Source: Rotaria macrura
Taxonomy: Eukaryota; Rotifera; Eurotatoria; Philodinida; Philodinidae
NCBI GenBank assembly: GCA_900239685.1
Contig: OENT01000244.1
Span: 1-64,000 of the forward strand
Reading direction: 5' to 3'
DNA length: 64,000 nucleotides
Made by a program: the position numbers and the translations under genes
The notes under the pieces: generated by a model
The model's database searches: none
Seen by the model: the letters and a program-made list of their open reading frames with translations, nothing else
Told to the model about the DNA's origin: nothing
Shown here: positions 37,946 to 52,000 of the stretch, piece by piece
How positions within the stretch are numbered: the stretch's first letter is position 1
Layout of the letters: each line of letters starts with the position of its first letter

Positions 37946-40609
37946 ATGTCGAAAAGCACCGCTGGTTCTGAAATTGAAGTAAGAAAAACAAACATACTTT
38001 TACAATGAAACCAAGACATACGTATCATATAGATTGAATTATCTAAAAAGAGACAAAATCTATTAGAAAAATTATCGAACATATTCGATCCGACGACAGC
38101 GCACAATTATGTATGGCCTAAAACAAATGAAAATCGTCAACAGCTATCGCTCGACGATTTAAAACGTCGTATGTATATAGGAAAAACATTTCATTTGCTC
38201 GAAGACTATATTAGAAATCTTTTACTTTAATCATATTCATTTCACTATTAGTATATAACCAATGTATCATCAGATATTTCACATGAATCTAAAATATGGT
38301 AAAATTAAAAAAAGAAATTAGAATCGTAGATTGTAGTTCTTCATATTTTCATAATACTCTTATGTATATTTATGTATGTAAGAGTTGATGACGATTCATC
38401 AATTTTGAGGGAGGAGAAGCCATCAAAATAATGTTTTATTTAAATTCAAGAGTTTTAAATGTGCAAGAGAACAAACTGTTATCGATGCTCACTGCCAAGT
38501 GCATGAATTTTTCTTGTTAATATCATGACTACATATCATTACTCGATCCTAATGGCATCGTCTTAAGGATTTTACTTATGAAAAACAAAAAGAAAAAAAA
38601 GTGAAGTTAACTTTTCAATGGAGAAAATTAAATTCTAATTGATTACATTAATGCATTTACATTTTATCTTATTAGTGACAAAGGCTAAATGAATATTTCT
38701 TCTTTTTTTCATTTATTTACCATCGACTGTTCTCGTACAACGTCCACCGTGTTGTTCATTTTTTGGATAGAAAAATCAGTAGCTATGCATGTCATTTAAA
38801 AGTTTCATGATTCATCTGATATAGTTGAATCAATATGAAATGAAGTTTACACGATATGAAAAGTTTTGTACCATAAAAAAAACAAAAACTAGGATATATT
38901 GAATTCTGCACGAATGCAAATAAGAATTTATTCAAAGCAAATGTTCGTGATGCAATATGAAACTAAAGTACATTTTCCTTTTCGTTCATTTTAAAAATTT
39001 TGATGAACAATAAAAAAAATAAGGAATTATTGTTCATTTCGTTTGATACATAAGAGTATTAACCTAAAACTTGATGATTTGTGTGTTTGTCTCTGTTTAT
39101 TTAGAGGGTGATGCATTTAAATACAGACCCCCACGAATAGCTATCTACACGACGGCCAAGGTCCGTCTAGTTGCGTTGTTTACTACGTTTTGTTCTGTAC
39201 CCTAAATAATTATTTCTCAATTACTATTGTTTTTATTTTTGTTGTTGATCTTTGTGTCCCTTTCTTTTATTCCAACCTTCTATTACATTGTTGCAGTCAA
39301 TTATGATGAACAAGAAGAGAACTTAAAGCGATTGCGTACGTTGGTACATTATAAGACTACAACGCAATCGCTATCACGTGCCGATCTTGAAGTATGCTTG
39401 TTTATATAATGCTTATGTATTCACATTATATGCACGCTTATTTCTGTTTTCTTTTTCTTTTTTCTTATATAAAATATTATTTCATATTTATCTCAATATA
39501 TATATATATATAGGCTTCATATCAGGCATTTGTGCGGCAAGAAGTTGCACAACAATCTCCACGTTATGCACTTGAAAAATACGTACGAAATAGCTCAGAT
39601 ATAGATTTTGCTAAACGTTATCTAGACCTGGCTAATGATGTTTTAATAAATCCTCAACAGGTACATATGTTTTTTGATTATAATCTAAAAACAGTGAAGA
39701 TTAATTAAAATTAAAAAAGAAAAAACGAAAGATCTTATCATAATCAATAGAAAGATTAAAATAGCTTAGGGGAATCTCTCGAGCGAATAATCAGCTAAAA
39801 GAAAAAAGGACATCAACAAGAGATTTGTTCTTATGAAACATGTTAAAAAATATAAAGGGCATCATGGCATTTTGTTTTAGTCTCTATTGTTGTTTCGATC
39901 TTCAAAACTTAATGAACAAAAAGCAAATTTGTTAAAAATGTCTGGTTTTAACAATAGTTTACAGCAATTAAATGATGATCCGAGTGTAAACAAATATTTT
40001 TCCAATGCATTACAAGTATAATTTAGTTATTTTTTTCTTTTTCCTATTTCCGAATTCATTCATTTACTTTTTGAAGAATACTTCAAGATATTCTAATCAA
40101 GATGAAGAAGAATTTTTCGAATGTGGAGTAAAGTTTACTCGCGCCGACTCGATGCATCTTGCACATAAAGAAAAAAAATATCATGTTAAATTTTTAAAAG
40201 ATCATGATGAACATAGTGAAGTCTATCGTCGAAAAGCTGGTCGTCATTTACATTTCAAAGATGAAATAAATAAAAGACATATTGAATCATTATTTAGTGC
40301 AGATAATTCTTCTGTCAATGGTCAATCAAATTCAAGTACGTCAAGCATACAACGTGATGGTAAGAAATTCACTCCACCCGTTAATTAATTTTATCTAGAG
40401 CTTAACTTTTGTTTTCTATCTTATTTTCTCTAGTTTTTCCACCATTATCTTTATCTGCATTAAAAGAATATCGTCCATCAGTGACACCGAAACAGACACC
40501 ATTTCGAAGTACACCATCATTAATGACGAATGATCAACAACGAAAATCAATGCGTAAAGCAGATTTTATATGGAAGCAATCAATAGTTTCACCAATAAGA
40601 CATGAATGA
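37946..40609 (+). CDS. Unrecognised conserved-looking protein, seven exons
   Basis: Exons 37946-37978, 38033-38168, 39297-39391, 39514-39660, 39881-40015, 40077-40359 and 40434-40609 sum to 1,005 nt, 334 aa, with consistent phases throughout. I do not recognise the family. It is hydrophilic with no signal peptide or membrane segment. The first half is rich in predicted helix (LKRLRTLVHYKTT, QAFVRQEVAQQSP, DFAKRYLDLANDVL, LNEQKANLLKMSGF). The middle is highly charged (RADSMHLAHKEKKYHVKFL), then a Ser/Asn-rich linker, then a basic Pro/Ser tail with phospho-site-like STP/SVTPK motifs. Intron 2 is 1.1 kb. Cytoplasmic, cytoskeletal or centrosomal roles would fit the composition but nothing establishes them. 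Confidence 0.78.
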
Positions 40610-43600
40610 TATTCCTTCTTTTCTTTTTTTTTGTGTTTTATTTTGCCTTTATAATCTACTACACTCGATAACATTATTGACTAGATATATATATTTTTCT
40701 CTATTGTTTGTTCGTTGTATAGAACACAGCTGGACTTTATATGTGCGCGTGCCAGAACGGAAATGAAAAGGAAAACTAATAACAGATTACAACATCTCTC
40801 TTGCGCGCTTTCCATCTCCCATTGGCATCTCGACTGGCGATAGTTCGCTATCGTGCTAAACCTTTAAATGAAAGAAAGGATGTGACGGAGAACAACATCT
40901 CAATGTGGTTGGCGCTTTTTTTCCAGCTTAGCGACTGAGAATCGGAAAAGAAAAAGAATGGAAAGACAAATTGAGCTATGGACCTTGTTTACTTCTCACA
41001 TTTTTATTCAAAATGACAAGGAGACGTCAGTCGAATTGTGTTCTGTATTTTTTTCTTTTCCCTTTAGCTTTCCTTTTTTTTTCTTCCTTTCCTTTCGTTT
41101 CTTTTCTATGTTCTTCACTCATGTCGATCTAAAACTCGTTCTACTAACAAACTATATTGATGCGTTTTCCCGCACACTAAGCAGAAAGAAAAAGAAACCG
41201 TGCAGAAAAATAAGAAAAGAAGCAGTGTCGTCGTCGTTTTCATCATCTCTCCGTCATTTCTAATTCTCGTGTCAATTTTCATTGTGTACAACAAAAGAGA
41301 AGTAGTAGTAGCAGCAACTGCAGAAGAAGAAGAAGAAGAAAGAGAGACGTAGGAGAACAACGATGCCGACGATAGATGGATAGATGTGTGGACGTAGAAG
41401 ACTTCCACTCCCTCTCTCTCTCTCTCTCTCTAACACATACGATCAGGAAAACGAGGAGAAAATGGGAGACGATGCAAGATGGTTGCCAAAATCATAAACA
41501 ATAACAACAGCAGTAACAGCAGCTAGAAATTGATGAGAAAAGAGTACTAACGAATAATAGTAGAATTGCCATGCATTTTCTCTTCTTCTTTTTTTCCTTT
41601 CCTTTCCGTTTTTCTATATCACCATCATCAGACTTCGCTGCCATCTTGCGCACCACCACTATCAATACCATGTGAGTATGTATATTTGTCTATGTGTTGA
41701 TTTAGGAATAGAAAATTACGGGAAGGAACTGAAGTAAGTTCATTTTAAATGGCAACTATTTAACGATAAAAAATGAAGAAAAGGAAAAAACAATGGTTTC
41801 TCTTCTTAGTGCATTGTCAATTGTATATTGCACTGTAATCAACATACACGCAATAGACGTTTTCTTTTTGTTTCTTCTCTTGTCGTCGTGATCGTTATTT
41901 TTAGTTTGCATGTTGTATCTACTGACTAGAGAAACTTGAGATGATGATGTTCGACATAAAGTCTACCTTGTCTAATTCAATATATGTATAGCATCTTCTG
42001 CTTCTCCTTTTCCCTCATAGTTCCTTTTTTTTTTATTCTTTACTGATATTTCTTTTACTTCTTTTGTAACAATTACCATCAGCATCCTTTATTCACATGA
42101 AGCGGTACTAGACGAATGAATGTGCGTGCGTGTGAGCGTGGGCATGTGCGCTTCTTGTTCGATACTCCACCAGCGATAGTTCTTCGTCTTTCCTTTTTAT
42201 TTCCTAGCAGGTGGAAGCACGCTCTTTGCATTTAAGTGTTTTGTCTGATTGAAAAAACTAAAGAAAGAACAGAAAAAATACAAGGAAGAACACGAGAAGA
42301 GAAGACAACAAAAGAAGCGAAGTCTCTCGTCTCTACTAATTACTCCTTGCTTCTTTCCCTCCTTTTCTCTCACTCCCTCAGTTCCCTCTCTCTCTCTCTC
42401 TCTCTCTCTTCCTTTTGTAATATTCGCTTGCTTACCCATTTGTCTGATGAAAAAAAAAGTCAGCAGAAAATAAAAACGACAGAAAAAGGATGAACATTGT
42501 TAGAGTAAGTAAGGTAAACTAGAGAGTTTATTATGGTGTATTTATATCGTATACTAATGAGCACTATACTAATATTTTACAAAACTACATGCAACCTTTA
42601 GTACAGTTAACTTCTATTTATCAATGTGTATTGAAGAAAATCGATTGATTAGTAGTTCATTCCGAATCGGAAATAACAACAAAACCAGTAGAGTCAGTAA
42701 TCTTACTGAATGACTGGCAAATGTCACCAATGCCAAATTAACAGAGCCATATATATCTGTATATCTATCCATCTATCTATCTATGTATGTATATATATAT
42801 ATATATATATTTAATAGAATCTATATGTATTGCTTTAGAGACACACGCACAGATAATTCTTCTATCTATAAAAGAAAGAATTAACCAAAATTATTCTCTT
42901 TCTTCATCATTCGATGTTAGATACATGAAAAAAAAAGAGACCATGAGATTCCTACGAGATTTCAACCAGTAATGACTTTTCTTTTGTATTTTTCACATTA
43001 GCTATAGTTTGTTGATTAGTGAAGTTGTATAGTTTATTTATCCGTTCATTTCATTTATAATAGTGATGATAACAATGATTTTCACATTTTGTGACTGATA
43101 AAACGAGATCGCATACCACTTATTACTCCTTCTATTTTTCTCTTTTATTTGAAATAATTGTTAGGATTTTCGTAATGGAATATAAAGAAATGGTCGAACA
43201 CATTCTCATCATCATCATTATCATCTCATCGTTATTTTCTCTCGACTTTTTTTTTCTTTCTCTCTCTAACCTCCCATTCTTTCGCCTACATATGTGTGCG
43301 CGTGCGTCTGTTTGTTCTCTTCATAGCTATTACTGCTTCTACAAAAATAATTGAGAATAGTGTTAAGAGCTCCCTTGTTAACTAGTCTGCCATAAACTTG
43401 AAGGTAATATGCATCAATATAATCCGAGCACACAAGAATGAAGCGTTGATTGAACATTGTATGAGATATTGTTTTGTTTTACGTCTCTTTTTTTGTTGTA
43501 GATCATGATCAATTATTGTCGACAATTGTCTTCACATCGTAGATAGGCACACCCACACAGACATATATTTATATACGTATATAAATATATATAAATATAT

Positions 43601-44664
43601 ATATACATATATTTATATATAGACCAGTAGACAAAACGCTGCTTTCAATTATTCAAATTCAAGACCAACCTGTATCATTACTTGTATCTTTTTTTTGTTC
43701 TTTCTTTCACTGCATGGTAAGTCATCATGATGGCACTGATGATGTCACGAAGAGAGAAAGAGCAGAAGAAGAAAAAGAGGAAGAAGCCACAACAAGAAAA
43801 CAGCACGTCTGTGCATAGTCTTAACCATCGTCTCCTTCTTTGTCTCTTTCTCTCTTTTTTTCCTTTTATTCGTGATGAGACACTCGCTCTCACTATGACA
43901 AAGTAGATCTGCAAAGCGAAGAACCTTCGCCTTATAAAATCGTTGTGTTATCTTGGCCATTTTCTTCTCTTATTTATAGACGCCTCAATGAACGCTAACA
44001 AAACACGAACGCGACTATCGCATTATGTTCGTGTTTTACAAAGAGACCCCACGAACATTGAAATTATCTCCAATTAGGTATGAATATATATATTTATATA
44101 CTATATATGTTTTCTCTTCGCTTGTTCTTGATTATGCTATTCTCTTTTTACAGAAAAAATTAAATAAGAAGAGTAAATCTTAATTCAAAGCTAAATATCA
44201 AACAATTATGTTTGTCTGAAATTTCATACTATGTAGACAAATTTCTATGTTTTTCTCTAATAATAAAGTAAATTTACAAGTCATATCTTATGCCGTAATG
44301 TAAAAAAAAAACAATTTCTTTTTCTTGATTGAGAAAATAACAAAGAATAATTTGACACGACTTAAATTGAAGACAAAAGAAAAATCATTCAATCAAAAAC
44401 TAAAACGAGCTTGTCCTTTCTTGACATTTCTTTATATATTTACATCTAAGTAACTAGTTTTTCCATTTGAAAAGAGATCATATGTACATCGTTTTAGCTC
44501 GATTATCCTGAGACATTGATCATCACTGTTCTTATCTTTTATATGGAAAAGAAAACGATTAAAAATATACGTCAAGTTATTATCTCTAGTGCTCTTAATA
44601 TACAATAATGTTTTTCTTTTCTTCTCGTTAATATGATTGTATACTATTAATTGATATATATATA

Positions 44665-44695
<31 letters not shown>

Positions 44696-45053
44696 CTATA
44701 TATATATATGTGCATGTATATATATAAATATATATGTATATATCAACGTATATTTTTTTTCTCTGTTAGGAAAAAACAAATAGCATCAACTTTATTGTCG
44801 AATAGTTCGTCACCAACAACAGTAGTAGTAGAACAACACCGTCGCTGTTATCCTTCTACTTCGTCTACAATACCCTCCTGTTCGGTGCTGATTTTTTCAG
44901 TTGCTGACATCTTTTTTCGATTCACTGAGGGTTTTGTTGGTCAAGTTGAAGAAGTGCATAAGAATTGCTTCCGTAAAGTACGAGAAAATAAAGATTGAAA
45001 TCGAATAAATAGAAATTCTATTTTTTTTCTCTCTTTCTCTCTTGTGTTAATAG
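40610..45053 (+). other. Pyrimidine-rich, microsatellite-rich leader upstream of RGS gene
   Basis: This 4.4-kb region differs from the rest of the window: long plus-strand C/T runs, (TC)n at about 41411-41432 and 42388-42410, (TA)n/(TATC)n around 42753-42811, 43564-43620 and 44655-44745, and short GC-richer patches near 40720-40960. Any ORFs here are low-complexity. It is most likely the promoter, 5' UTR exons and first intron of the RGS gene, because the first coding exon begins at a splice acceptor (TTAATAG at 45047-45053). Confidence 0.5.
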
Positions 45054-45056
45054 ATT

Positions 45057-48000
45057 ATGAGCTCACGTCATTCAAATCAAGAGAACTCATCAATTTACGA
45101 AAGTAATCGATCACGCCGTCAACAACCAACACCTTCAAATATACCTTCTAATCAGCAAGATCCATTGAATTCATCGCCTTCACATAGTGATCAAGCCTCT
45201 AAAGCTTGTTGTTTTTGTTGGTGTTGCTGTTGTTCCTGTTCGTGGTATGTACTTGAATATTTTTAACCCTTTTCCTCCTCCATGTTTTAATTTCTATTTT
45301 ACACTGCGCAGCAAATTAGTTCATTTCCCTCTGCTTTCCCGCTCGGTTCACTTGTTATTTACTGTTTACTTTTATTTTCTTGAGTCGTTAGTTGATCTGT
45401 GTATAATCGTAGTATTTTTCTTCTCTATCTGTCTTGCTTTAGACGTCGGTCTCCTCATCATTGCACGTTAACAGACAGCAGCATCACATTCATCTATACA
45501 AAAAACTCTGGTCCCCTACTCCTCTTCAGTCCTCCAGGTGAACTTGCGCGTTTGTATTAGCGCGCATGTGCATGTGAAAAGAACATGATTAAACATTTCA
45601 AATTTAACCCATTCGGTTCCATTCGACGTCATCCAAAGTAGGTTTGATATTTTGATTATTAACATCTTGATGTTTTGTATATCTTCTTTTTTCTTGATTT
45701 CTTTTCTTTTTCTTTTCTTTGTTTTTTTTCTGTGATGCTGCTCTTCTTATGATGTGCGAATGAAAACACAAACGAGGAGACTCACGTTTGGCAAATATGA
45801 TTTCCGTTTCGGAAAGACAAGAATAATAGGTTCTGTTCTAATTTAGTCAGTTTACTTTCATCATTGCTGTCGATCGACTTTTTTTTTCTTCTTCTTCTTT
45901 TTCTTCTTCGTCTTGTTCTTGTTCCACGTCTTCTTATCTCTGTTGAAAGTCAAACAACACATAGATACACATATTTCGACAACAGATGCACTCTTGACGA
46001 TAGACTATAAACTCTAATTGCATTTCTACTGGGAGAAACGATGTGAAAGTAGTTCGCTGCTGTGTTCAATAATTCGATAACAAAGCTGCTGCTTGCATGT
46101 TCTGTGTGTGTGTGTACTACATATCACTACTTCTTCAGCACTAAGATTGCTTCTTTTTTTCCTTCTCATGAAACTATCACTTTGACAAGAGCAAACGAAA
46201 CGTTTCTTCCCTGTCTTTTCTCTTTCTCTATGTTGTTCGTCTTCTTCTTTTTTTTTACCCTCTGCTAATCCGATTAGAGACATATCTGTACTTTCTGTTT
46301 TTCCTCTTTTTGTCTTTCCTTGACTGGCATCGCCGGTGTTTTGCTTTTGGGTATCCACAAGAAGGAAAGAGAGTGTTCAATGCCATCGACAACAACAACG
46401 ACTCTCGTTCTCGGCTTGTCGTCATCTTTATCATTCTAGAGTTGTTATGAGCTAAATCATGTTAGCTAAAGAAAAAAAAAACTAGGCCTACGCTTCTCTC
46501 GTTCGTCGGGCTTGTTTTTGATGTGAAGTTCTTGTTAGTAGTGCGCGAAGCTAAAAAAGAACGAGAGAAAAAAAAAAGAACATGTCACTCTCGCTAGCGC
46601 TGCTTCTGCCGGTGGTGCAGTAAGAATGATGATAGTGGTGAAACTTTGACTGTTACTGTCGTTTTCATTTCAACGTCATTGAAGATACAAAAAAGACAAG
46701 CGAACTAGAAGAAGACGCGCATAGACACAAGAGAAGAATTAATAATAATTTTTATTTTGTGTCGATGGCAAAAGATGGATTATGGAATCCGAGCAGTATC
46801 CGTCATTTTATTTGTCACATCAAAGTGACTTTTCAAGTCTAGTCTTGTGGCCAGATTATTGGCATCCGGAATCATTTAACATAACAACGAATCATATTTC
46901 AATATCTCCGGATTTCAAAATTCTCGACAATCAAATGACTCAAGTTGTACCAGAACATGTGGCTCGTACTAAAGTCGGCGTTAGTTTAAGTAATACAAAT
47001 AATAACAACAATAATAATCATAATGATAACACTCGTAAGGAAACGCATACTATGCATAGAAATCGAACACATCGTTCAATACCTGATACATCAAGTGCAA
47101 TATCTGTTACATGTGATACAGATACATCTCCAAGATCTAATAGAAGTTCTAATCAACAACAATCGTCATCGACAAAAACATGGACATCAAAAAATCATAT
47201 GAGTACATCACACTCGGCATCAGCATTAAAGAATACTACCGTGCGTTCTCCTCAAACATTTTTTCGTAATTCTCATTATCAATATATATCAAATGGTAAT
47301 AGTTCATCATCACTATCAACTAGTTTAACAACAACAACAGGATTGAATACGGTCAATGAAAATTCAACGGAGCCAACATCTGCATCTACAATATCAATAT
47401 TAAACAGACATGCAATACAAACTGTAGATATTGACAACGATGGTGCTTTGATTGGAAGAATTAGTTCGAAAAAGAATCTCTCAAATAGACATAAGTCAAC
47501 TTCGCTTGATGACGGTCATTGTCATCTTCGAACAAATCAAAATCGTGGAATCGGAAAAAGCGTTCTCGAACATCTTGTTTTTGTCTTTCCTGAAAATGTT
47601 CGAAGAGTGTTAACAGGAACAAAAAAGTAACTTTAAACAATACATCTGTTCTTTACATTTCTTATTTAAAACATCTATTATTCAAAATATATCAAGCTAT
47701 TTATTTTCTTGTCTTTATTTGCTTTTTGTTTTTGTTATTTTAGTTTAACCGTGCGCACCGACGATAGTCGTCAACCAGCTGAACCTATAGACCTGGGAGA
47801 ACCGTACGTATTTCTAGTCAACGTTATTGACTGCTTGTATATTCAATTAAACAAAACACGTTTTTCTTTTTTCGTCTATAAATAGACCATCTATCGAGGA
47901 AGTGAAAAGTTGGGCAGAGTCCTTTGACAAATTAATGTTGTGTCCTGGTATGTAAATGTTAAAGTCTTTGTTCAGAGAAAAGAAATGAATCATCTATATC

Positions 48001-48449
48001 TTTTTCTAACTTGGTTTTGTAGCCGGTCGTCGTTATTTTCGTGATTTTTTACGATCCGAATACAGTGAAGAAAATTTTCTATTTTGGATGTCCTGTGAAT
48101 CCTTAAAAAATGAACAGAATCCTGAGATAATCGAAGAAAAGGCAAGATTAATCTATGAAGATTATATATCAATATTGTCTCCGAAAGAAGTAAGAGAGAA
48201 AAAACACAGTTGTATCTAGATTTTTAAATCATATGTTCTTGTTTCTTTGTGTTTGCTCATTAATTTCAGGTAAGTCTAGATAGCCGAGTGCGAGAAGTAA
48301 TCAATAAAAATATGGTTGAACCATCGCCACATACATTCGACGAAGCCCAACTACAAATATATACTCTTATGCATCGAGACTCCTATCCACGTTTTATTAA
48401 TTCACAAATATATCGACGACTACTACGTATCGAAGACGCAAACACTTGA
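45057..48449 (+). CDS. RGS17: RGS17/20 (RZ-subfamily) regulator of G-protein signalling
   Basis: It accelerates GTP hydrolysis on Galpha-i/z at membranes. Cys-string isoform exons: 45057-45244, 47744-47803, 47886-47947, 48023-48189, 48270-48449; 657 nt, 218 aa (human RGS17 is 210). The N-terminus is polar, then the palmitoylated cysteine string CCFCWCCCCSCSC created across the first junction, followed by LTVR exactly as in vertebrate RGS17/20. The RGS domain has WAESFDKLM, GRRYFRDFLRSEYSEENFLFW, EEKARLIYEDYISILSPKE, VSLDSRVREVIN and QLQIYTLMHRDSYPRF. RGS17 and RGS20 cannot be told apart from this. A second first exon (46782-47626) offers an alternative N-terminus. The 3' flank after the stop is pyrimidine-rich, probably 3' UTR. 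Confidence 0.96.
46782..47626 (+). CDS. Alternative first coding exon of the RGS17/20 gene
   Basis: An open frame of 281 codons plus two bases begins at ATG 46782 and ends at AAAAAA|GTAACT, in the same phase as the cysteine-string exon, so it can splice to the shared exon at 47744 to give a 437-aa protein ending in the same RGS domain. The encoded N-terminus is Ser/Thr/Asn-rich and low-complexity, lacks the cysteine string, and starts with an aromatic-rich segment (SLVLWPDYWHPESF). Unspliced, it stops one codon past the donor. Its own promoter would lie just upstream of 46782. Use as an alternative first exon is inferred from frame and phase. Confidence 0.72.
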
Positions 48450-49000
48450 TAAATGCGTATCATAAGCGTCTATCCCGGTTTACCTAAACGTTTCTTTTTT
48501 TTTTTCTTCTCTTTGTTCTATCCAAAACTATTTTGATTTCTATCTTCACGACACATTCCACAGTGCGGATGCACTTGTTGTCGCGTAGAAAACAAAAAGC
48601 AAATATCAAAGTCTTGTTCAAGAAGGATTTTTTTCCTCTTCTTTTTTTTGTTTGGGCGTCAGATGCCCACGTATATCATCGCCGCTATTGAATCAAAGTG
48701 TTTCTATATATGTATATTTTTTTATAATCTAGACATGGTTTTATTCTCATGCGCACGCGCGACATCCGATTCCCCGTCTCTCAACTGTGATTAATTCATC
48801 TTTTCTTTCTTTCTTTTTCCTCATTTTGTCTTTTGTTGTGTGTGTCTATGCGAGTTTTGTTTTTTTTTTCTTCTCGTTTTTTTAGTCGTCTCCGTCTGCA
48901 TTTAAACGAACAGTGACATTGAATGCCATCATATTGTTTGCATGTATGTTTTTGTTGGCTAAAAACGCAAAAGAAGAACATAACTGAGAAAACATCTTTC

Positions 49001-49035
<35 letters not shown>

Positions 49036-52000
49036 GTGCATGTTATCTATGTTAGATTGTCATAAATTAGAACAATGAAAAAAAAAATAAGTGGAATGAT
49101 GGCAATCACGTTCTTGCTTTCTTCTCTTCTTCGTGTTTCTTTTTTTTTTGTATAGTTGATTGTTGTTCTTTCTTTCTTTCTTTCTTTCATTCTCTCTGTT
49201 TTTCTACATCACTGTATTGACTTTTATTGTCAATAACCAAATTTTTTGGGACAGTATTTAAAAACAAAACAAAACAGGAAAATGATATTTCTATAAAAAA
49301 AAAAACAAACAAACAATTATTTATGTCATTTGGAAACGTACGACAATAGTTTTATCGTACTGACTACATTCCGACATGCATATATACATGGTATCTACTT
49401 GTATTCTATGTGAGATCATCTTTTCCTACATGAAAAACTTGACAGTACGCTTTTAATTTCATACAGAAATATATTGATAAGATTCATATAATAATTTAAT
49501 CAGAATAGATAATTAATTAAAAGTTACATGGCAAATCCCTATGTCTACGAACAAGATGCTTTTATTGTAAATATATTGCTCTGTTATTATAGATGAATTT
49601 ATTCATTATTGCTTTGTGTAATTCAATTTTTAATCTGACAAGAGAATCGCTAAAAGAGATTCACAAGTTCGAAAGACGTTTTCTTCGTATATATCGAAAT
49701 AGAATCTATAGATAAGAATAATTCTCAAAAGGATTCTCGTCCATATTCCATGCCTATTGGATTATGGGAATTTTGCTGAATTTTATCTCATATAAATGAT
49801 AGGGAAATGTTTTTCTCAGATAATTTACATCATCATAATATTTTAATTTGTCTTAGATACAAGTTCTTGTCGAAATATTCAGAATCTATTGGACTATGTC
49901 TGAAGTAATCGAATATTCGAACGTTATGAATCATAAACAAGAATTAATTTCTTGGCCAAATTTTACTTGTGGACCTATGTGCTATAGTGAATATTCCCAT
50001 GGTTCTTTAAATGTAGCCGATAGATTGAAATTCTTTTGAGACTAGAATATTCTATAGATTCTCTTTATGTGTTCACTAACGATGAATTAGTCGAAGCAAT
50101 TCTCTCGTGAGTATAAAGAAGAAGGATTATTTCAATATTTGTCAATTTCGTGTATTAAAATATATATATATATTCCTATTACAATAAGTTAACAATAACG
50201 TAAATTAATATACGTCCATGATAAATAATCCTTGCATGCCTGGAAAAATATTATTCATCGAAGTTTGTTCCTTCTTGGATAGTTATAATCCTTTTCAGAA
50301 AAATCTGTTTGGTATACTTCTATGTTGATTGATAAAACAGTGAATAACCATAATCGATCTAACAAACTTATGATAATATAATTATGCAATATAAAACATA
50401 GTATTCGCTTTTATGACTACAATAAAAAAAAAAAAGCCGAGTGGAAAATTCTCTAAAAACATATTCATGAATCACTCAATTCGATCGATCTTCTTCATCA
50501 TGATGATTATTTCTAATTGTTTAGAGTTTCGAAGTCTGTAGGCATATAGTTTGTCTGATAATATTTTTGGTATGCTTAATAACGAAGACAAGAATACGAC
50601 GATTATTGCGACTACATATACTATAGATTCTTCTTCAATTTAAAATTTAAAATTTTTATTTTTCATTAACATCAGTAAGTTATGTTCATAGTTGGATATA
50701 TTCAAACATATTATATCTGAGTTAGTTATTGTTGAACAATTATAAATACTATATGATCATTGATTTTAATAGGACGAAAGTATAATCTCTGTTTCATTTT
50801 TGTTTTTCATCACGATTATATTTTGCATAGAATTTTTATTGCTCGATTGTGTTTCGAGACATAGAATTTTCCTGTTTTCTTCGTCTTCTTATGAATCAAG
50901 AAGAAAAACAAAGTTCTCTAGTTCATGTGATATGTTTTGCATCTTGAACAAATTCAATTAGTTAAAGTTGACATAAGAGAAAGTTGAAGACATAAAAATA
51001 AATATTTTTTTACTATCTTAATATTGACAAGTAGTCTTGATCGTCTTGTCTTCTCAACAGAAATCAATTTATAATTAATAGTTACTTCTTCAATATTCTC
51101 ATGGAGAATTTCATGTCATTCATCTCTACAACGAAGTCTATTCAATAAATAACTGCTGTTCAAAGCTCATATTACTCTCATGACAATGTCTTGCTGAGAT
51201 TGAAAAACAAAAAAAAGGAAATTTTCGTTCGGTCTAATGATTTTTTTTCATGTCATTTTCGTTCTTTCCAATTATATTAAATATGATATTTCTATGCTGA
51301 ATTTCTGCTTCAAATATAAATCAAAAGATCTTCAAAAATGTCATGAAAACTATTTTCCGATGTTAAAATATTGGAATAGCATGAAACAGCAACATAAAAT
51401 AAACACGCCACTATAATTGAATTGATTTACGAATTAAATATCTTCTTTCATTTTTACATGAGAAACTTTGCAAACATTCTATGTATTATTAGAACAAAAT
51501 TATTCACCAAAAATCTATTCATGTCATTTATACGTCACTAAATAACGAACGAACGATTGTTTGAATGAAGACTCATCTCAATACATCAAACAAAAGAAAA
51601 TGTTTTATTACTATGAAAATTCTCAGAGTTTTATCGATCTCTACAGTGATCATTAAATTTTGTAGATGCATGGACTCGAAGTCTCTGTTCAATTTATCTT
51701 AAAGAATTTACTCCTATGTACATTCATATTCGTTTTGACACAAACTTTAACTTCAAAACAAAATTTTCAAATTGATCAACTTCATGAGAATTAAGTTGAC
51801 GGAGAAAAGTAAAATGGGATGTTAATATCACGATAGATTAATTTCTATGAAACTATAATGAAAATAAAAATTCCATGTCTAGAATTCATATTCATGGCGA
51901 AATAAATCACTGTCGAGCAGTTGTATTTTTAATAATCATAGTTCGTAACATAAAACAATAAAAAATATCAATAAATTATCATTGACGTCAGCTTCATACC

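Noticed and set aside
40958..43960. Several 60-100 codon ORFs rich in S/F/L or K/E/R
   Set aside because: They are translations of pyrimidine- or purine-rich tracts with overlapping partners on the other strand.
44651..44998. 115-codon ORF starting in a TA repeat
   Set aside because: Its first third is a translated (TA)n microsatellite (IYIYIY) and the rest has no recognisable motif; more likely 5' UTR or intron of the RGS gene.
46026..46358. 110-codon minus-strand ORF upstream of the RGS alternative exon
   Set aside because: Composition follows the CT-rich tract (K/R/E-rich on the minus strand); no family resemblance and no splice context.
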